A stretch of 64,000 nucleotides of DNA from Trochalopteron elliotii (GCA_024734555.1 JANPWX010020322.1:62001-126000); one strand, 5' to 3'; shown: positions 36,376 to 47,569, numbered from the stretch's first letter. A program made the numbers and translations. Notes: generated from the sequence alone by a model not told the origin.

Positions 36376-38090
36376 CCTGTGCCTACAGTCCATGCCCACA
36401 CACTGTCATTCCCCTTTTTCCATGCTCTCAGCATTCCCTTTGCTTTGTGCAGAGGTGAATGGGATACCTGAGCACTGGGGAGAGGATGGGAATGTGTAGG
36501 GAAGGAGGATGGGAGGAAAGAGAAGCTCTGGGGGCAGGATACAATGGGCAGAGGTGTCAGAAATGAGATAAAGGGAGATGGAAGGGCAATTGGAAATGGA
36601 ATAGGGGCAGAAGAGAGGAGGGGTATGAGCATCCAGGAAAGGAAAGGAGATACATCTGGAATAAACAGTCTCTGAGGATGCTTGGATGGGAGTGGGAGGG
36701 ATCAGGCCATGCAAAACAGGGAGTGGAGGGAATCTGAGGATGCCAAGAGGGAAGCATCAGGATCAGAACTGCAGATCAGGTGGGAACAGAGCATAGCTGC
36801 TCATCTCCATGGGCCTTTCTGTGCTTCCTGGGCTCTCCCTTTGTGTTTTGGGGAGCTTCCTGGGCTCTCCCTTTGTGTTTCTGGACCCCTTGGTGTGCCC
36901 CCTCTGCACCCTGGCTGTCCCTTAGAGGGTATCCCAAGCCCTGATGTCCATTTTGGGGGGTATCCCGACTCCTTGGTTTGTTTTGTGCCATGCCTAGGCC
37001 CCAGCGCTGCCTTTGCATGCCCCTGGTCCCTGACTGTGCCTGTTTGGGCTCCCCACAGCCCTCAAGGAGCCTTTTGGGGTGCACAGAGCCTCTCCATGGG
37101 ACTTTCTGTCACAGAGCCCCAGGTGTGCCTTTGGGCTCCTCTGCACACCCCAGTGTGTGTGAGCATTGCCTGGGGAAGTCTTGTGCATCCTCAGCTCTCT
37201 GGCTGTGCCATGGGCTACCCCAGAGCCCCCACTGAGCCTTTGGCCACCACAGAGCCCAGGGGAGGTATCAGCAACACTGCCAGGGAGGGCTGACGTGTTT
37301 CATCCCTTTTGGTGGGGCAGCACTGGCTCAGCCACCTCAGGGAGGTACAAACCATTAGAGACCCTGAAGAGTCCACAGACTCATTTCTGGGCCTTCCACC
37401 AGAGGACTGGGCATGACCCCCGTGTTCCATCAGACAGTGTAAAACTCCTGACCCCACTGAGCCCGAGCCTGTATTAACCCACTGAACTTCGTGATTTTGG
37501 AGCTTCCCCTACCTCTGATGGATCCAGACTGTGACCATCACTTTGACTGTGGACACTGAAATTGTAACAACCAAGTGTTGTCACTGCCCCTGTGGGTGGT
37601 GAGACCTTTCCTCTCCATGCTTTACTCTGATTCTTTCTTTTTTTTCTTTCTTTTCCTCATGTATTTTCTCAAGTGTTATTTTTATACTATTTTATTGGTC
37701 TATTTCTAAAGGAAATAACCAAAATGGCTACATAGGTGCCTTCCATTGCAACCAAAGTGCTAAAATAATTGTGACATATATATAAATATATATGTATGTG
37801 TGTGTGCAAACACCAATCATTCAGTGCCCTTTCATCCATTCCAAGGGATCTATTAACCCAAGAGCCTGGGTTGGAACAGCTCCATCAGTTCTCCCTCACC
37901 TCACAGCAGCTCTGTGCCCACACAACAGGATGGGCAATTTTCCACAACCCTCCAGTGCCTCCAGGTCTGTCTTGTAGCAAGGGACCCCAAACAACCACAG
38001 TACTTGAGGTAAGACCTTCCCAGTGCTGGAAGCATAAAATAGGGAAGAAAATGCAAAGCTCCAAATGTGACAGGGCCTGTGGTGCAGATA
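36376..38090. other. Gene-poor spacer with degenerate GC-rich repeat
   Basis: Bases 36820-37290 have a loose repeat of CCTTTGTG / GGGCTCCCC type, including a near-exact duplication of CTTCCTGGGCTCTCCCTTTG at about 36824 and 36856. An AT/GT run lies at about 37773-37806. The 203-codon frame at 36682-37293 is Pro/Cys/Leu rich and looks like repeat read-through, not a gene. Confidence 0.55.
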
Positions 38091-38117
38091 CAGAACCAGA
38101 GGAAAATCCTGTGTTCT

Positions 38118-38620
38118 GTATTGTTGTGGCATTGAGAGGAACATGGAGCAGGGCCTTGTGGAAGTGGAAGAGCCTGCCAGGCCATTGCCCTGGAGGGATG
38201 TCCCTTGAATGGATGGAATGTGACCAGCTCATCTCAACCCCTCCCCGGGAGAGAGGACCTAGATGAGGCAGTTCTCTCAGGTCAGAACAAAGCACCCACA
38301 ATACTTTGATACACCTTTCCAAACCCATTGGTTCTTCCCCTTTGGTACCACCCCTGCTTTCCCCCATAAATACCTCAGAGTCTACCCTGCTAGTCAGGGA
38401 GTTGCTGTTCCTGGCCACCCCTTCACAGGATAATAAAAGCCACCCTGTGGAATAGCTACAAGGCACTTCTGTCTCTCTGTCTCTGAGTCGGCCTGGGATA
38501 ACATTGCAAGGCAGAGCTGAAATCACTGCTCAGAGCTGAAACTACTGCTACGAGCTGAAACCACTGCTAAGAGCTGGAACCACTGCTAAGGGCTGAATCC
38601 CTTGCAGCCCCTGGCTGTGC
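38118..38620 (+). mobile_element. LTR-like element with 19-bp tandem array
   Basis: A CATAAATA promoter-like box (about 38365) and AATAAAA (about 38432) lie 70 bases apart, as in an LTR. A 19-bp repeat (AGAGCTGAAACCACTGCTA) occurs four times at 38513-38588, then decays. No target duplication was found, so the limits are uncertain. Confidence 0.4.
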
Positions 38621-39183
38621 CTTGCTGAGGGTGCCCCAGAGCCCTGGAAGGCTGTCTCTAGCAAGACCTCCCTCTCTGGGAAGATGGCAGCTGTCTGGAT
38701 CAGACTACAGACTCCATGACTGTTCACAGGGCATGGCCTCGTTCTTCTGCTTGATGCCCAACAACTCCTACCAAAGAATATTCCTTACACTCGGGACCAC
38801 AGAGAACAGGAGGTTTGACCGTGATCCTATCCACAGCACTTGCAGAGTCATGGTTAATAAGGTATGAAATGTACCCCAGTTTTGTACTTACTTAGGGGAT
38901 GAAAGTTCAACCTGGAATTTGGAGGGACAGATTGAGGGGATTGTCCCCTTCATCCTGCCCAGAAGGGATGTCCCTGGGTAAATCTCTGGGTAAGGCCACA
39001 CTGAATGTTTTGACACAGGAAATGAATCTGTGATTGTAATGACATCATTGGAGCTCTCTGGGGCTGTGCTGCAGGTTTGCTTTCCTTATGCCCAGCATAG
39101 GAATGGATCTGGTACAGGGTAACTGGAATGCCTGTAATTAGGAATCACGGATTCAGCAGTTAACTGGGATTACTTACCCCGTA

Positions 39184-39830
39184 TGTTGTTACAATTAAGC
39201 AGGGCAGGAGATCGTTTTAACTCCTTTAAAACCTTTATTGAAATTAGCTCGTTATGGGGAACTCGAGGTGGGGGATAGCACATGCCGCCGCTGCTTCCTC
39301 TGGTCACCACTGAGGAGAATGGGCGATCGAATCTGCTGCTCGCTCTGCAGAGTTGGGATTCCTGCCTCTCGGGGGATCACAGGAACTCACTCGACTCCTG
39401 TAATCCAGGGGGTGTCAGTTCTCTTGAGCACTCTTGAAGTTATGGTGAAAAGGTGACGGTAAGATAGAAACTTTTCGAGGCGACTGGAGGCAGTGCTCAC
39501 ACAGTAGTGTTCTCTGTGAGTGTTGTTTTTATGCTGGCTTGTTGTCTTAGGGAGTAATTGATACCAATTAGAGTCCTTTTGGGAGCGCGGCATTATGCGA
39601 GTTCCTTGATTTTCCTATTAGGCGGTGCCGAGGTGTCGACGGAGAGGCGAGGAGCGGCGGGGGTGGGGAGCAGCGGAGAAGAAGGTAAGAGGGATTCGGG
39701 AAGAAGGGAGGTTTGGGGGTACAAACAGTTTAAACTGGTAAGTAACAGCAAACAATACACATCAACAAACAACATATACTGTTCACAACTTAGGGTCTTT
39801 ATAATGGACAACCTGCAACGTTTATCACTT
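39184..39830 (-). mobile_element. LTR-like element, reverse orientation
   Basis: On the minus strand it shows a CpG-rich block (39625-39680), then AATAAAGG near 39230, and an end in AACAACA at 39184. There is no matching target duplication, and the 5' limit is not defined. Confidence 0.35.
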
Positions 39831-41275
39831 GGAGTTGTTCAGATTTTATTCACTTCATATGTCACACTCGGTGGACCCTGCTCTGGGTGAACCCCACTAG
39901 AACTACACTTCATGGGCTATTCATGCATCCAACATCAGCCCCTACGGCTGTTTTTGCAATAACCTACTGTGGTGCATCCTCCTCCCCGGCTCTACAGGAG
40001 CTCCTGATAAGCACCTGATAAAGTGAAGTGTCCCCTGACTGTACGAGGAGCTCCCGAGTATAACAGCAACAGCAGCTGCCTGTCCAAGGTGAGAAACACA
40101 GGATAATCAGTCATTCTCCGATAGCCTTGGAACAGTCCCTACCTGAGTCAGAGCCTCAGTGGAAGGGCACCATTGTTACTGGAGTTTTGAAAACAATTTC
40201 CAAATGTTTCAGATAACTTGGATTCTGGCCAGGATGAAAACTTACTGATGACTGAAGCCAGTCATCTCCTGGCCCTGCAAACACCAGTGTTTGGAGGTCT
40301 CCTGTGCTGCAGCTCTGTGCCTGTGTAGGAATGAGGCCCACAGTCTGAGATAAGGGATTTCCATGGGATATGTGGTGGTGGGAGTACCTGGGTGTGATCA
40401 CCTGCTGGTCAGGTGATGGGTTATCAGGCAAAGGCTGGAATCCTTGGAATCTGCCAGGTGGAAGATTGGTGGAGTGCTGCTCAGGTGTCACGTTCTATTC
40501 TGCCCTTGCCAAGACTCAGAGCCTTTGTAATCTCTCTCGTTATGACTCTCGATATCCCTCATTTTCAGATAAACGGCATACTCCTCCCTCTTCCCCAAAG
40601 CATGTACACCCCTTAGCAAAGATTTGTGCCTCCACATGCATCAGAGAATTCCTGGGAACATTTTTTCTGTGCAGCTTTTGTGTCTCCAGTGCATTTATCA
40701 GTCAGTCTAACAAGAATCTGTAACCTCCTGCTCCAATAAACTGCACTGTTGGTGAATTTGTGTTTGTGAAAGTTACCACTGGATATGACCAGAACTGCCA
40801 GGTGGAACTGGCTCCTATCAGGAATTCAGCCCTGCTGCCCCCCAGCCCCTCTGATCCCTCAGCACCAGCTGGGACACTAGGTTTGTTTTCTGCCAAATTT
40901 CTAACTCATAACCTAGCAGTATCCATGTAATCATTCTAAATTGATTTCCATCTGATTTTCCTGTGTGCTTCAGCAGCAGCTCTGGGACACTTGCTGGAAA
41001 GGGCTGTGGCTGGGTGGAGGGCAGCCCCTCAAAATGATGAGTGCAACCTCCTTCCTTTGTAGGGTGAAGCCTGGGGGCAGGGGTATGTCTGTGTGGGGCT
41101 CTGCAGCCCTTGGTGACATGTGAGGTCACAATGGGATGTTCTGCCTCCATGGAACCATAACACCTACTTCCCTGAGAGCCAGAGACCAGCCCAGCTGTGG
41201 TGCCCCACTGTCCCAACAGGCCATGGTGGGATGGACAGGAGGAGAGGAAGAAGTCAGTCAGGACGAGCTGCAGCC
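39831..41275. other. Spacer upstream of the CCDC81-like gene
   Basis: No exon, CR1 or clear promoter is recognised. Short open frames lack support. Confidence 0.45.
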
Positions 41276-41342
41276 ATGACAGAGCTTTTCCCTGGCTTCC
41301 TCCTCGCACTGTCTCCAGATCTTGTGTACTTCCACAAGGATG
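41276..41342 (+). CDS. CCDC81L: CCDC81-like exon 1 (start)
   Basis: ATG in the context CAGCCATGA. MTELFPGFLLALSPDLVYFH, then the donor GGATG/GTAAAG with one base of a Glu codon left over. Confidence 0.65.
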
Positions 41343-41532
41343 GTAAAGCCTTGAGATCCCCCGAGGTCCAGGAATGCTCCTGGCCCTGGGGGTGGGAATG
41401 TGTTGGTGGTTTTGCCCAGATCCTCTTTGGAGAATGTTCTCCTCCTCTTTGGAGAAGAGGATCTGACATTAGGAAGGTGAAGGGGCAATGATGAACTTCA
41501 TCGCTTCAGCATGGCCCTTTCTCTTCTGACAG

Positions 41533-41594
41533 AAATCACTAAAGTTTGGGATTGTGTGTCTGAGTGCTATCGCCAAGACCTGCTGCTGAAGAAG
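41533..41594 (+). CDS. CCDC81L: CCDC81-like exon 2
   Basis: It lies between TTCTGACAG and AAGAAG/GTGGGG. It encodes the first helix of the HU-type domain (ITKVWDCVSECYRQDLLLKK). Confidence 0.8.
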
Positions 41595-42065
41595 GTGGGG
41601 CTGGTTTCCTCATGGTCCTCCCTCAGACCATGGGGGTTTTCTGATCCTTCCCCATCCTGCCTGGCCCTCACCCGGCCTAGAGGGCAGAAGAAATGTCCTA
41701 GGCAGACCTTGCATTTTAGCCAGAGACCCTTTGTGAGCACAGGCAATAAATGAAGCAGCTTGTGAGTAAAAGAACGTTGGATTTCCTTTTTGGAGTCTTC
41801 CCCAGGCTGGCTGGAAGGGAGGGACACCCAGGCAGTGCTCTAGCACTCCTTGGGCTTTCCCAGGCTCCAGGAATTTCTCCCACCTGTCTTTCACCTGGCA
41901 GATCCTGCAGAGGAGGGAGTGAGGAACCATCTGGAGTGAAAGGCTCTTCTCCAAAGCTTTCCTGGGGGCTCCATCTCAGGCTTGGACCTGCAGGGATGGA
42001 AAGGCCACAGATCACCCTTAGCCTTCCCTCCTGTTTTCCCTCTGATTGCCTGCTTTTGCTTCCAG

Positions 42066-42222
42066 AGAGTTGGGCTGATAAGCCTGGGTACCATCCACAT
42101 AACGAAAAGACCCATCTGGCATGGAGAAGGGGAAGGTTTCATGGTGGACAGTCCGGCATTTGATCTCAACAAGCCTTTTCTGGTGGGGAAGAAGCTCCTT
42201 CACAGGAAGAGCCCTGTGCCTG
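42066..42222 (+). CDS. CCDC81L: CCDC81-like exon 3
   Basis: It lies between TTGCTTCCAG and GCCTG/GTAAGA. Beta-arm region (LISLGTIHITKRPIWHGEGE) of the first HU-type domain. Confidence 0.8.
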
Positions 42223-42595
42223 GTAAGATGAGCCCTTCAGCTCTATGCTCCCCCTGGACATGGATGGGTACCTCCAGCAGCCCCTCCAGAGCCCTCTGGG
42301 TACCTATGGTGTGGTGGCTGCTGATGGAGAGCTCCTGGAGGTGTTTCTGAGAATCTCCTGGCACCAAAAAGGATGGGAAGGCAGGAATCAGCATTCTTGC
42401 TGGCTCCTGCAGCCACCTGAGAGGTTCTGTGGAGCTAGACCATGGTGATTGAGCTGGCAGTGCAGGGGCAGGGGCTTATGGCACAAAAGGAGGATGAATG
42501 CTGGGTGAAGAGTCATTGTGGTGGGAGGGGGTTGGTGGGCTCTCAAGAGGCCACAGAAGGGCTGAGTGACTTGGTGTTGGGCGGTCTTCCCATAG

Positions 42596-42852
42596 GTCTC
42601 TCCAAAGCTGACAAGTTGGTCTGTGCTAAGGTGGCCTTAAGACTGCACAAGCCCAAGGCCACCATTGCGATGTGCATCAAGGCCACACTAAAGATCTGTG
42701 AGTGGGCCTTGTCCAGTGGCCAGAACTTGGACTTTGTGTTCAAGGACATTGGTGTTCTGGTCTGCCGGGGAAACCATGTGGTCATGAGGTTCTTTAAAGA
42801 CTTGGTCTGAGAGGTTGCTCAGTCACAACGCCTGGCAGAAGGCTTGCTCCAG
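42596..42852 (+). pseudogene. CCDC81L: CCDC81-like exon 4 with internal TGA
   Basis: It lies between TTCCCATAG and CTCCAG/GTGAGT. It carries the second HU-type domain. TGA at 42808-42810 follows FFKDLV, and fourteen further in-frame codons reach the donor in the phase expected by the next exon. This suggests a nonsense change in an older longer gene, perhaps CGA to TGA. Confidence 0.75.
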
Positions 42853-43211
42853 GTGAGTTTGGCATGTATTTCATGTACTCTCAAGCTCCTGGGGACACAG
42901 CCGTGGCCTTGGGCAGCTTTCCATGGTCCTGGTAGGTGAGCCTGCCCTCCTGCTCCCAGGGAGTTAGCCCTGGGCTACGGCTCCTGTGGAGATGCTGCTG
43001 GCGTGGCCTTGTTGTCCCAGAATACCAAAGTGGTGGAGATGTTCATGGATTTGGGACAATGTAGGGACACAGAGTGGTGGAGAGAGAGCTGGGGCTGGGG
43101 GTTGAGGAGTGGCAGCTGGGGCTGGGAGTGGAAGAGGAGTTTTGTGCTTTGTGTACAGCAGTGCCTTATAAATTCTCTGCGGATCCTGCCATGTCTCTGT
43201 CCCTGTTGCAG

Positions 43212-43297
43212 TCTCCAAATCTGCAGCCATTATTCATAGCCCACATGGAAAAGGACTTTTCCCAGATTCCTCCTGGAGGTGTCTTTGTGTTGCCACA
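43212..43297 (+). pseudogene. CCDC81L: CCDC81-like exon 5
   Basis: It lies between CTGTTGCAG and CCACA/GTGAGT. Encodes IPPGGVFVLP, matching the end of the family's HU region. Confidence 0.7.
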
Positions 43298-43835
43298 GTG
43301 AGTGCAATTTTTTCTGAACACGGTGGGGTGATAACCAGCAACACCTTTTGGTCCTGGCTTCTCCCATGTGGGAGGAATCCTTGGATGTGTTTAATTTTGG
43401 AGGTGGAATTGAAATTGTGCAAGGTCCATGGCCATTCTGGCTTCTCTGGGGATGGTCTTCAGGTGGATTCCCTGGGAAGAGGGGATTCCCTGCTTTACCT
43501 TCCCATCTCTGTGGGAATGACCCTGGAGGCCCAGTTGGGGGCCGTGGGGCAGACAGCTTCACCAGCTCCTTCCTTTTCATTTGAGAAAGACTGAGAACCA
43601 ACAGGCCTCAGAGTCTGGGATGTTCTTAGTCACTGCTGGTTTGTTTTCCTTGGAAAGCATCTCTGGCAAGCGGAATCCCAGACCTGGCTGAGAGGAGCCC
43701 TGTGGAGGGCCGTATGCCCGTGCTCCACTGTTATGTTTTGTTTGGAAAACTGGATCCCTGGGAACAGCTTCTTCCCAGAGGCTGCCATGGGCTCTGCTGC
43801 CCTTATTCAAACTGGTGTCACCATCTTCTTTACAG

Positions 43836-43939
43836 CTTTGTGCAGGCAGATGGGAAGTCCCAGCCACATCCTATAAGTGCTTCCCTACAAGGCACTGAAA
43901 CCACAAGCAAAACCAACACCAAGTGCCAAACAGCTCCAG
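43836..43939 (+). pseudogene. CCDC81L: CCDC81-like exon 6
   Basis: It lies between CTTTACAG and CTCCAG/GTACGT. Polar linker; phase agrees on both sides. Confidence 0.65.
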
Positions 43940-44180
43940 GTACGTTCCCTCCCAGGAACTGACATCCTCCATGCCAAAGGGAATTCAGTCTCCTGCCAGA
44001 AAACTGTCCCAGCAGGTCCCTCTTTTTCTGAATGGAGACCCAAGGAAGCAGTGGGACAGGACCATGGAGCAGCACAGTGCTCAGGGAAGGGGACTGGGCT
44101 GGGACAGGAAGGCTGGGAGATCCCTAACCAAAGTGTTCTGGAGATGCAGTTGAGAGGAGCTTCCTTTTTTTCTTCTTCAG

Positions 44181-44298
44181 GGAACCTTCCCAGCCAATAC
44201 CACCTTCTTTGTCCACGTCTTTCTCCAAGTCGGATATATGATGAGAAAATGATGGGAAGAGAAAAGAAAAAGGTTGATGGTGGAGTGCAGAGAGGGAG
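44181..44298 (+). pseudogene. CCDC81L: CCDC81-like exon 7
   Basis: It lies between TTCTTCAG and GGGAG/GTGAGA. Basic linker (SRIYDEKMMGREKKKVD). Confidence 0.65.
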
Positions 44299-44347
44299 GT
44301 GAGAGTCTGGGAGAGCTGGCTTTAGGTAATTCTGTGCTCCTGGGCAG

Positions 44348-44552
44348 GTGTGAAGAGCTGTCACCTTTGGCCATGCGGCCTGTACTTATGGAGAGCAGAT
44401 ATGGGCACATGCCTAAGGCCTTGGCCCTTCCTGCAGCATGTGAAGTGGGCAGCAGTGTGTTGGAAAAGCCTGGAAAACACACCAGAGGAGATGCTCTCAC
44501 TCTTAGACAAAATGCTTGTGTGGTGTCTTTGCAGTTTGCTACCTTCAACTGA
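44348..44552 (+). pseudogene. CCDC81L: CCDC81-like exon 8 with second stop
   Basis: The acceptor is CCTGGGCAG. The frame reaches QNACVVSLQFATFN, a decayed form of the family's Cys/Gln motif, and then stops at TGA 44550-44552 with no donor before it. Confidence 0.6.
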
Positions 44553-44825
44553 GAACTCCATGAAGAAGGGCAGAGGCACCAAGGGGATGAAGCACCCAAA
44601 GCTGGGCTGGCAGCTCCCACCAGGCAGGAAAAATGTGTCCATGCATGTGACATGGATGTAGGATTATGTCCTCCATCGTTGCAGGAAGGCTGTTGAAAAG
44701 ATCCCTTTGGATGTGTCTGTTCTAGGATGTCTTTTGGGTCCTCCATTCAGTCCTGAGAATGACTTCATTGTTCTGTACTGTGTTGCCAGAAATCTTTCTC
44801 TGATCTGAACCTCTATGGTGTCCAG

Positions 44826-44880
44826 ACTTCTTGAGGAAGCCGAGGATCACTGTCAAGAACTCTGGGGGAGAGAGGAGGGA
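44826..44880 (+). other. Possible CCDC81-like exon 9 remnant
   Basis: The acceptor GGTGTCCAG is followed by LLEEAEDHCQELWGREEG, which is coil-like, but no donor is clear. Confidence 0.25.
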
Positions 44881-44971
44881 TCCAAACTGCCCCTTGGGTC
44901 ATGGTTTGCAGGATTGGACCCTTATTGTTGTCAAAATGTCTGAGCTGCCTTCCCTTTGCTTCATGTAACAG

Positions 44972-45147
44972 CTTCCACCCCTGGAAGAACAGAGGAGTCT
45001 GGAGAAGGTTGCTGCCTTCTCTCCTGGAGGATTTGAAAGTCTAAGGAAGGAGAGAGTGGCTGCTGTGGCAGGAGTGTCTGCTGCTTTGTCCTCAGAGAGA
45101 AAGGAGGAGAGGACACTCTCCCCTTGTGGAGGAAGACCACAGCCAAG
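44972..45147 (+). pseudogene. CCDC81L: CCDC81-like exon 10
   Basis: It lies between CATGTAACAG and GCCAAG/GTAAGG. EQRSLEKVAAFSPGGFESLR resembles the family's helix around AAYNLGVAEAIR. Confidence 0.65.
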
Positions 45148-45407
45148 GTAAGGGTGTGTAAGGGCCAGTGGGGGTTGAGCAGGTGGGAGGGACCCCTTTG
45201 GGATCAAGGAAGAGGAGCCCTGAGCCCTGGGCTGGATATGGTCCCTTGGACATTCCCTGACATGGACATACTCAGGGGTAGCCCCTGATCATGGGGCCCA
45301 TGCTGAGGGGGGTGGTGAGGCCAAAGGGAACGTGGACACAAGAGCAGCAGAAGCTGGGCCAGGCAGGATTCTAGCCAGGGAGTGAGAGGGGAATATGTCC
45401 CTTGCAG

Positions 45408-45520
45408 GACCCCACGACCAAACCTGCTAAATCTGCAGCCATACAAAGTTGCCCGGGAGCAGTGCATGAAGGCCTTGCAGATCAACAAGTTACGGGGAGG
45501 GTCTGATGACAATTCCCTCG
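45408..45520 (+). pseudogene. CCDC81L: CCDC81-like exon 11
   Basis: It lies between CCTTGCAG and CCTCG/GTAAGT. YKVAREQCMKALQINK, helical; phase fits the previous exon. Confidence 0.65.
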
Positions 45521-45666
45521 GTAAGTACATCCAAGCACTGGATGCATTTTCCTGTGGCAGCACATTCCTCCCCTGCCCAGCAACAGCCCCCGGCAAGGAC
45601 TGTCTTGTGCTTCTGGGTGGGTGTGGGGGGTCCTGGAGCTCTCCCTGAACCAGACTTGCCTTCCAG

Positions 45667-45699
45667 CCCCAGGTGACAGTCTCAGGCAGGATGGGGCAG
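45667..45699 (+). pseudogene. CCDC81L: CCDC81-like exon 12 (33 bases)
   Basis: It lies between GCCTTCCAG and GGGCAG/GTAGGA; phase fits. The same exon is seen in decayed form near 47959. Confidence 0.55.
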
Positions 45700-45762
45700 G
45701 TAGGAACATGGGTAGGTTCCTCTGATGTCTGGCCTGGCCTCTCCCAGGTCTTGGGCTGGCAG

Positions 45763-45821
45763 GGCTGGGTCTGCAGGACTGGGGTGTCTGGGAGACTACA
45801 GAACCTCCAGGAGCAGATCTG
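45763..45821 (+). pseudogene. CCDC81L: CCDC81-like exon 13
   Basis: It lies between GGGCTGGCAG and GATCTG/GTGAGC; phase 0 at the end. A second copy at about 48033 has lost the AG of its acceptor. Confidence 0.55.
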
Positions 45822-45872
45822 GTGAGCAGAAGGTCTCTGCCCTCCTCCCTGTACCTCCTGAATCCTGAACAG

Positions 45873-45979
45873 CTCCTGCACCTACCTGAGCTTGGTGAAG
45901 CAGCTGGAGGTCCATGAAGAGAGAACAGCAGAACTGGGACCTGGGGGCAGCCACATGGGACCGTGCAAAAAGGAATAAA
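45873..45979 (+). pseudogene. CCDC81L: CCDC81-like last exon and poly(A) signal
   Basis: The acceptor is CCTGAACAG. Fourteen codons end at TGA 45915-45917, and AATAAA lies at 45974-45979. Confidence 0.55.
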
Positions 45980-46086
45980 GACCTAGAAATCCATCACCTT
46001 GGTGTGTGAATTGCTGCTCCACACTAGGGATTGAGCACAGTGTTTGGTGATCCAGATGAGACTGATGGACATGGATGACTCCAGTC

Positions 46087-46642
46087 ACAGAATTCCAGAA
46101 TGGGTGAGGTTGGAAGGGACCCCAGTGGCTCATCTGGTCCTACCTTCCTGCTCTAGCAGGTCCATCCCAGAGCACATGGTACAGCATTGTGTCTGGATGG
46201 TCTGAAATATCTCTGGTGAGGGAGACTCCACCCCCTCTCTGGACTACCTATTCAGGCTTGATCACTGCACAGCAAAGAAGTCCTACCTCATGTTCAGATG
46301 GAACTTCCTGGGCATCAGTTCCTGCCTGTTCCCCCTTGTCCCACCACTGGGCCTCCTGAAGCAGAGCATGGTCCCTGCTCTGAGCCCTCCCTGCAGACAG
46401 GAACAGACAGGGATGAGGGCCCCTCTCAGCTGTGTCTCCTCATGAGGCTGAACAGCCCTAGATTCCTCAGCCTTTCCTCAGCAGGGAGATGCTTCACTCT
46501 TCATCATCTCTGCAGCCTTCACTGGCCCCACTCCAGGAGCACTATGTCCCTCCTGTCCTGAGGAGTCCAGAGCTGGACACAGCACTCCAGATGTACCTCC
46601 CAGGGCTGGCCAGAGCAGCAGGAACACTCCCTGACCTGCTGG
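46087..46642 (-). repeat. Older CR1, reverse orientation, first half
   Basis: It starts with GAATTCCAGAATGGGTGAGGTTGG and runs through the CR1 3' region into ORF2. It is broken at 46642 by an LTR. Confidence 0.85.
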
Positions 46643-47245
46643 TGAAGAGTGGAATAAGGACCTTACAATTAGAAATTGTAAAGCAGGTATGTTTTATTCC
46701 AGCTGGGACACACAAGGGGATATCTCCTCCAAACCGTGTGTACCTGGTCAAGACAAGGTCCAGGTTTAAATACACGTTGATCTCACAAACCCACACTTCC
46801 CCACCGGCCCATTCCCTGCCTTCTCTCGCTTCATATTCTAATGAGCTGCCACGCCTCCTGCTGGTCCTGAGTTGGGGTCTTGGGAGGAAGGCCGACGTCT
46901 TCCTCAGGTTGATCTTCGCTTCTGGGCAGGCACAGTGGAGCTTTGACTATTTTTCAGGTCACTTTGCTCTTGCCAAAGATTAGGAGCATGATTTTGCTGG
47001 ATTTAAGCCACAAAGTTCTGCTTTATTATTTTTAACAAATACCTAGGTCCTGCTTTGCTATGTTTCAACATTATACATCTTACCTATATAACTTCTACCT
47101 AGTAACTACCTAACAATCTAACAACCAAGCTTAATAGCTAACCTTCTATGTGTTCTCAGTACAAGCTCTTTCTCTACTTCTACAAAATCACCAAAAGCTG
47201 TTTTTAAATCTTGTATTTTCATATCTATAAACATCCCCCATATCA
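46643..47245 (-). mobile_element. Solo LTR nested in the older CR1 (4-bp target duplication)
   Basis: A 603-bp segment begins TGAAGAG and ends ATATCA, flanked by CTGG at 46639-46642 and 47246-47249. CR1 sequence resumes exactly after it. On the minus strand it has TATTTAAA (about 46765) and AATAAAA (about 46694) at LTR-like spacing. No internal genes are present. Confidence 0.8.
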
Positions 47246-47510
47246 CTGGCAATGCTCTCCCTGATGCCTCCTGGATCCCATTAGTCTCCTTGGCTCCCAG
47301 AACACACTGCTGGCTCAGGGACAGCTCATTGTCTCCTGGACTGCCAGCTCCTTCTCTGCAGAGCTGCTCCCTCAGCCTGTGCCGGTGCCTGGGGTTGTTC
47401 CTTCACAGATGCAGTACCTGCATTTCCCTTGTTGAACTTCAGAAGGTTCTTCCCTGTCCATCTCCCCGACCTGTTCAGGTCTCTCTGAGGACTGCACGGC
47501 CCTCAGGGCT
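47246..47510 (-). repeat. Older CR1, reverse orientation, second half
   Basis: It carries the CR1 ORF2 blocks equivalent to AACACACTGCTGGCTCAGGG and CCTGTTCAGGTCTCTCTGAG. Confidence 0.75.
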
Positions 47511-47569
47511 GTTGAGACTGGGCCTAAGGAGGGACAAACAGGGCCAGCTCATCAGTCAAAGGTATTCAC

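Larger units (their letters stand above)
41276..45917 (+). pseudogene. CCDC81L: CCDC81-like gene, probably inactivated
   Basis: At least ten exons with GT-AG sites keep one frame over most of the span. The N-terminal exons resemble the HU/IHF-like domains of CCDC81: ITKVWDCVSECYRQDLLLKK, then an ISLGTIHI strand, and a second domain ending FVFKDIGVLVCRGNHVVMRF. The latter is close to the FKGIGVL...MRFYKDF motif of the family. Later exons match the family's QxxCxVxLQxAxxN motif and an AAFSPGGFESLRKER helix. CCDC81 is linked to centrosomes/cilia in mammals, and birds carry many CCDC81-like copies (family knowledge). TGA at 42808-42810 stops the frame at 166 codons, although the same exon runs on in frame to a good donor. 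A second stop follows the VSLQFATFN motif at 44550. The parsimonious reading is a decayed family member. A short functional protein with only the HU domains cannot be excluded. Confidence 0.7.

Noticed and set aside
36682..37293. 203-codon plus-strand open frame as a gene
   Set aside because: Composition follows a degenerate GC-rich repeat, there are no splice or family signals, and the reverse strand is equally open.
39593..39811. CpG-rich patch as a gene promoter (CpG island)
   Set aside because: It is short and sits inside LTR-like sequence with a downstream minus-strand poly(A) signal; no gene follows.
43003..43239. Trp/Gly-rich frame as a CCDC81-like exon
   Set aside because: It reads a simple GAGCTGGGGCTGGG repeat; the real exon starts at 43212 in another frame.
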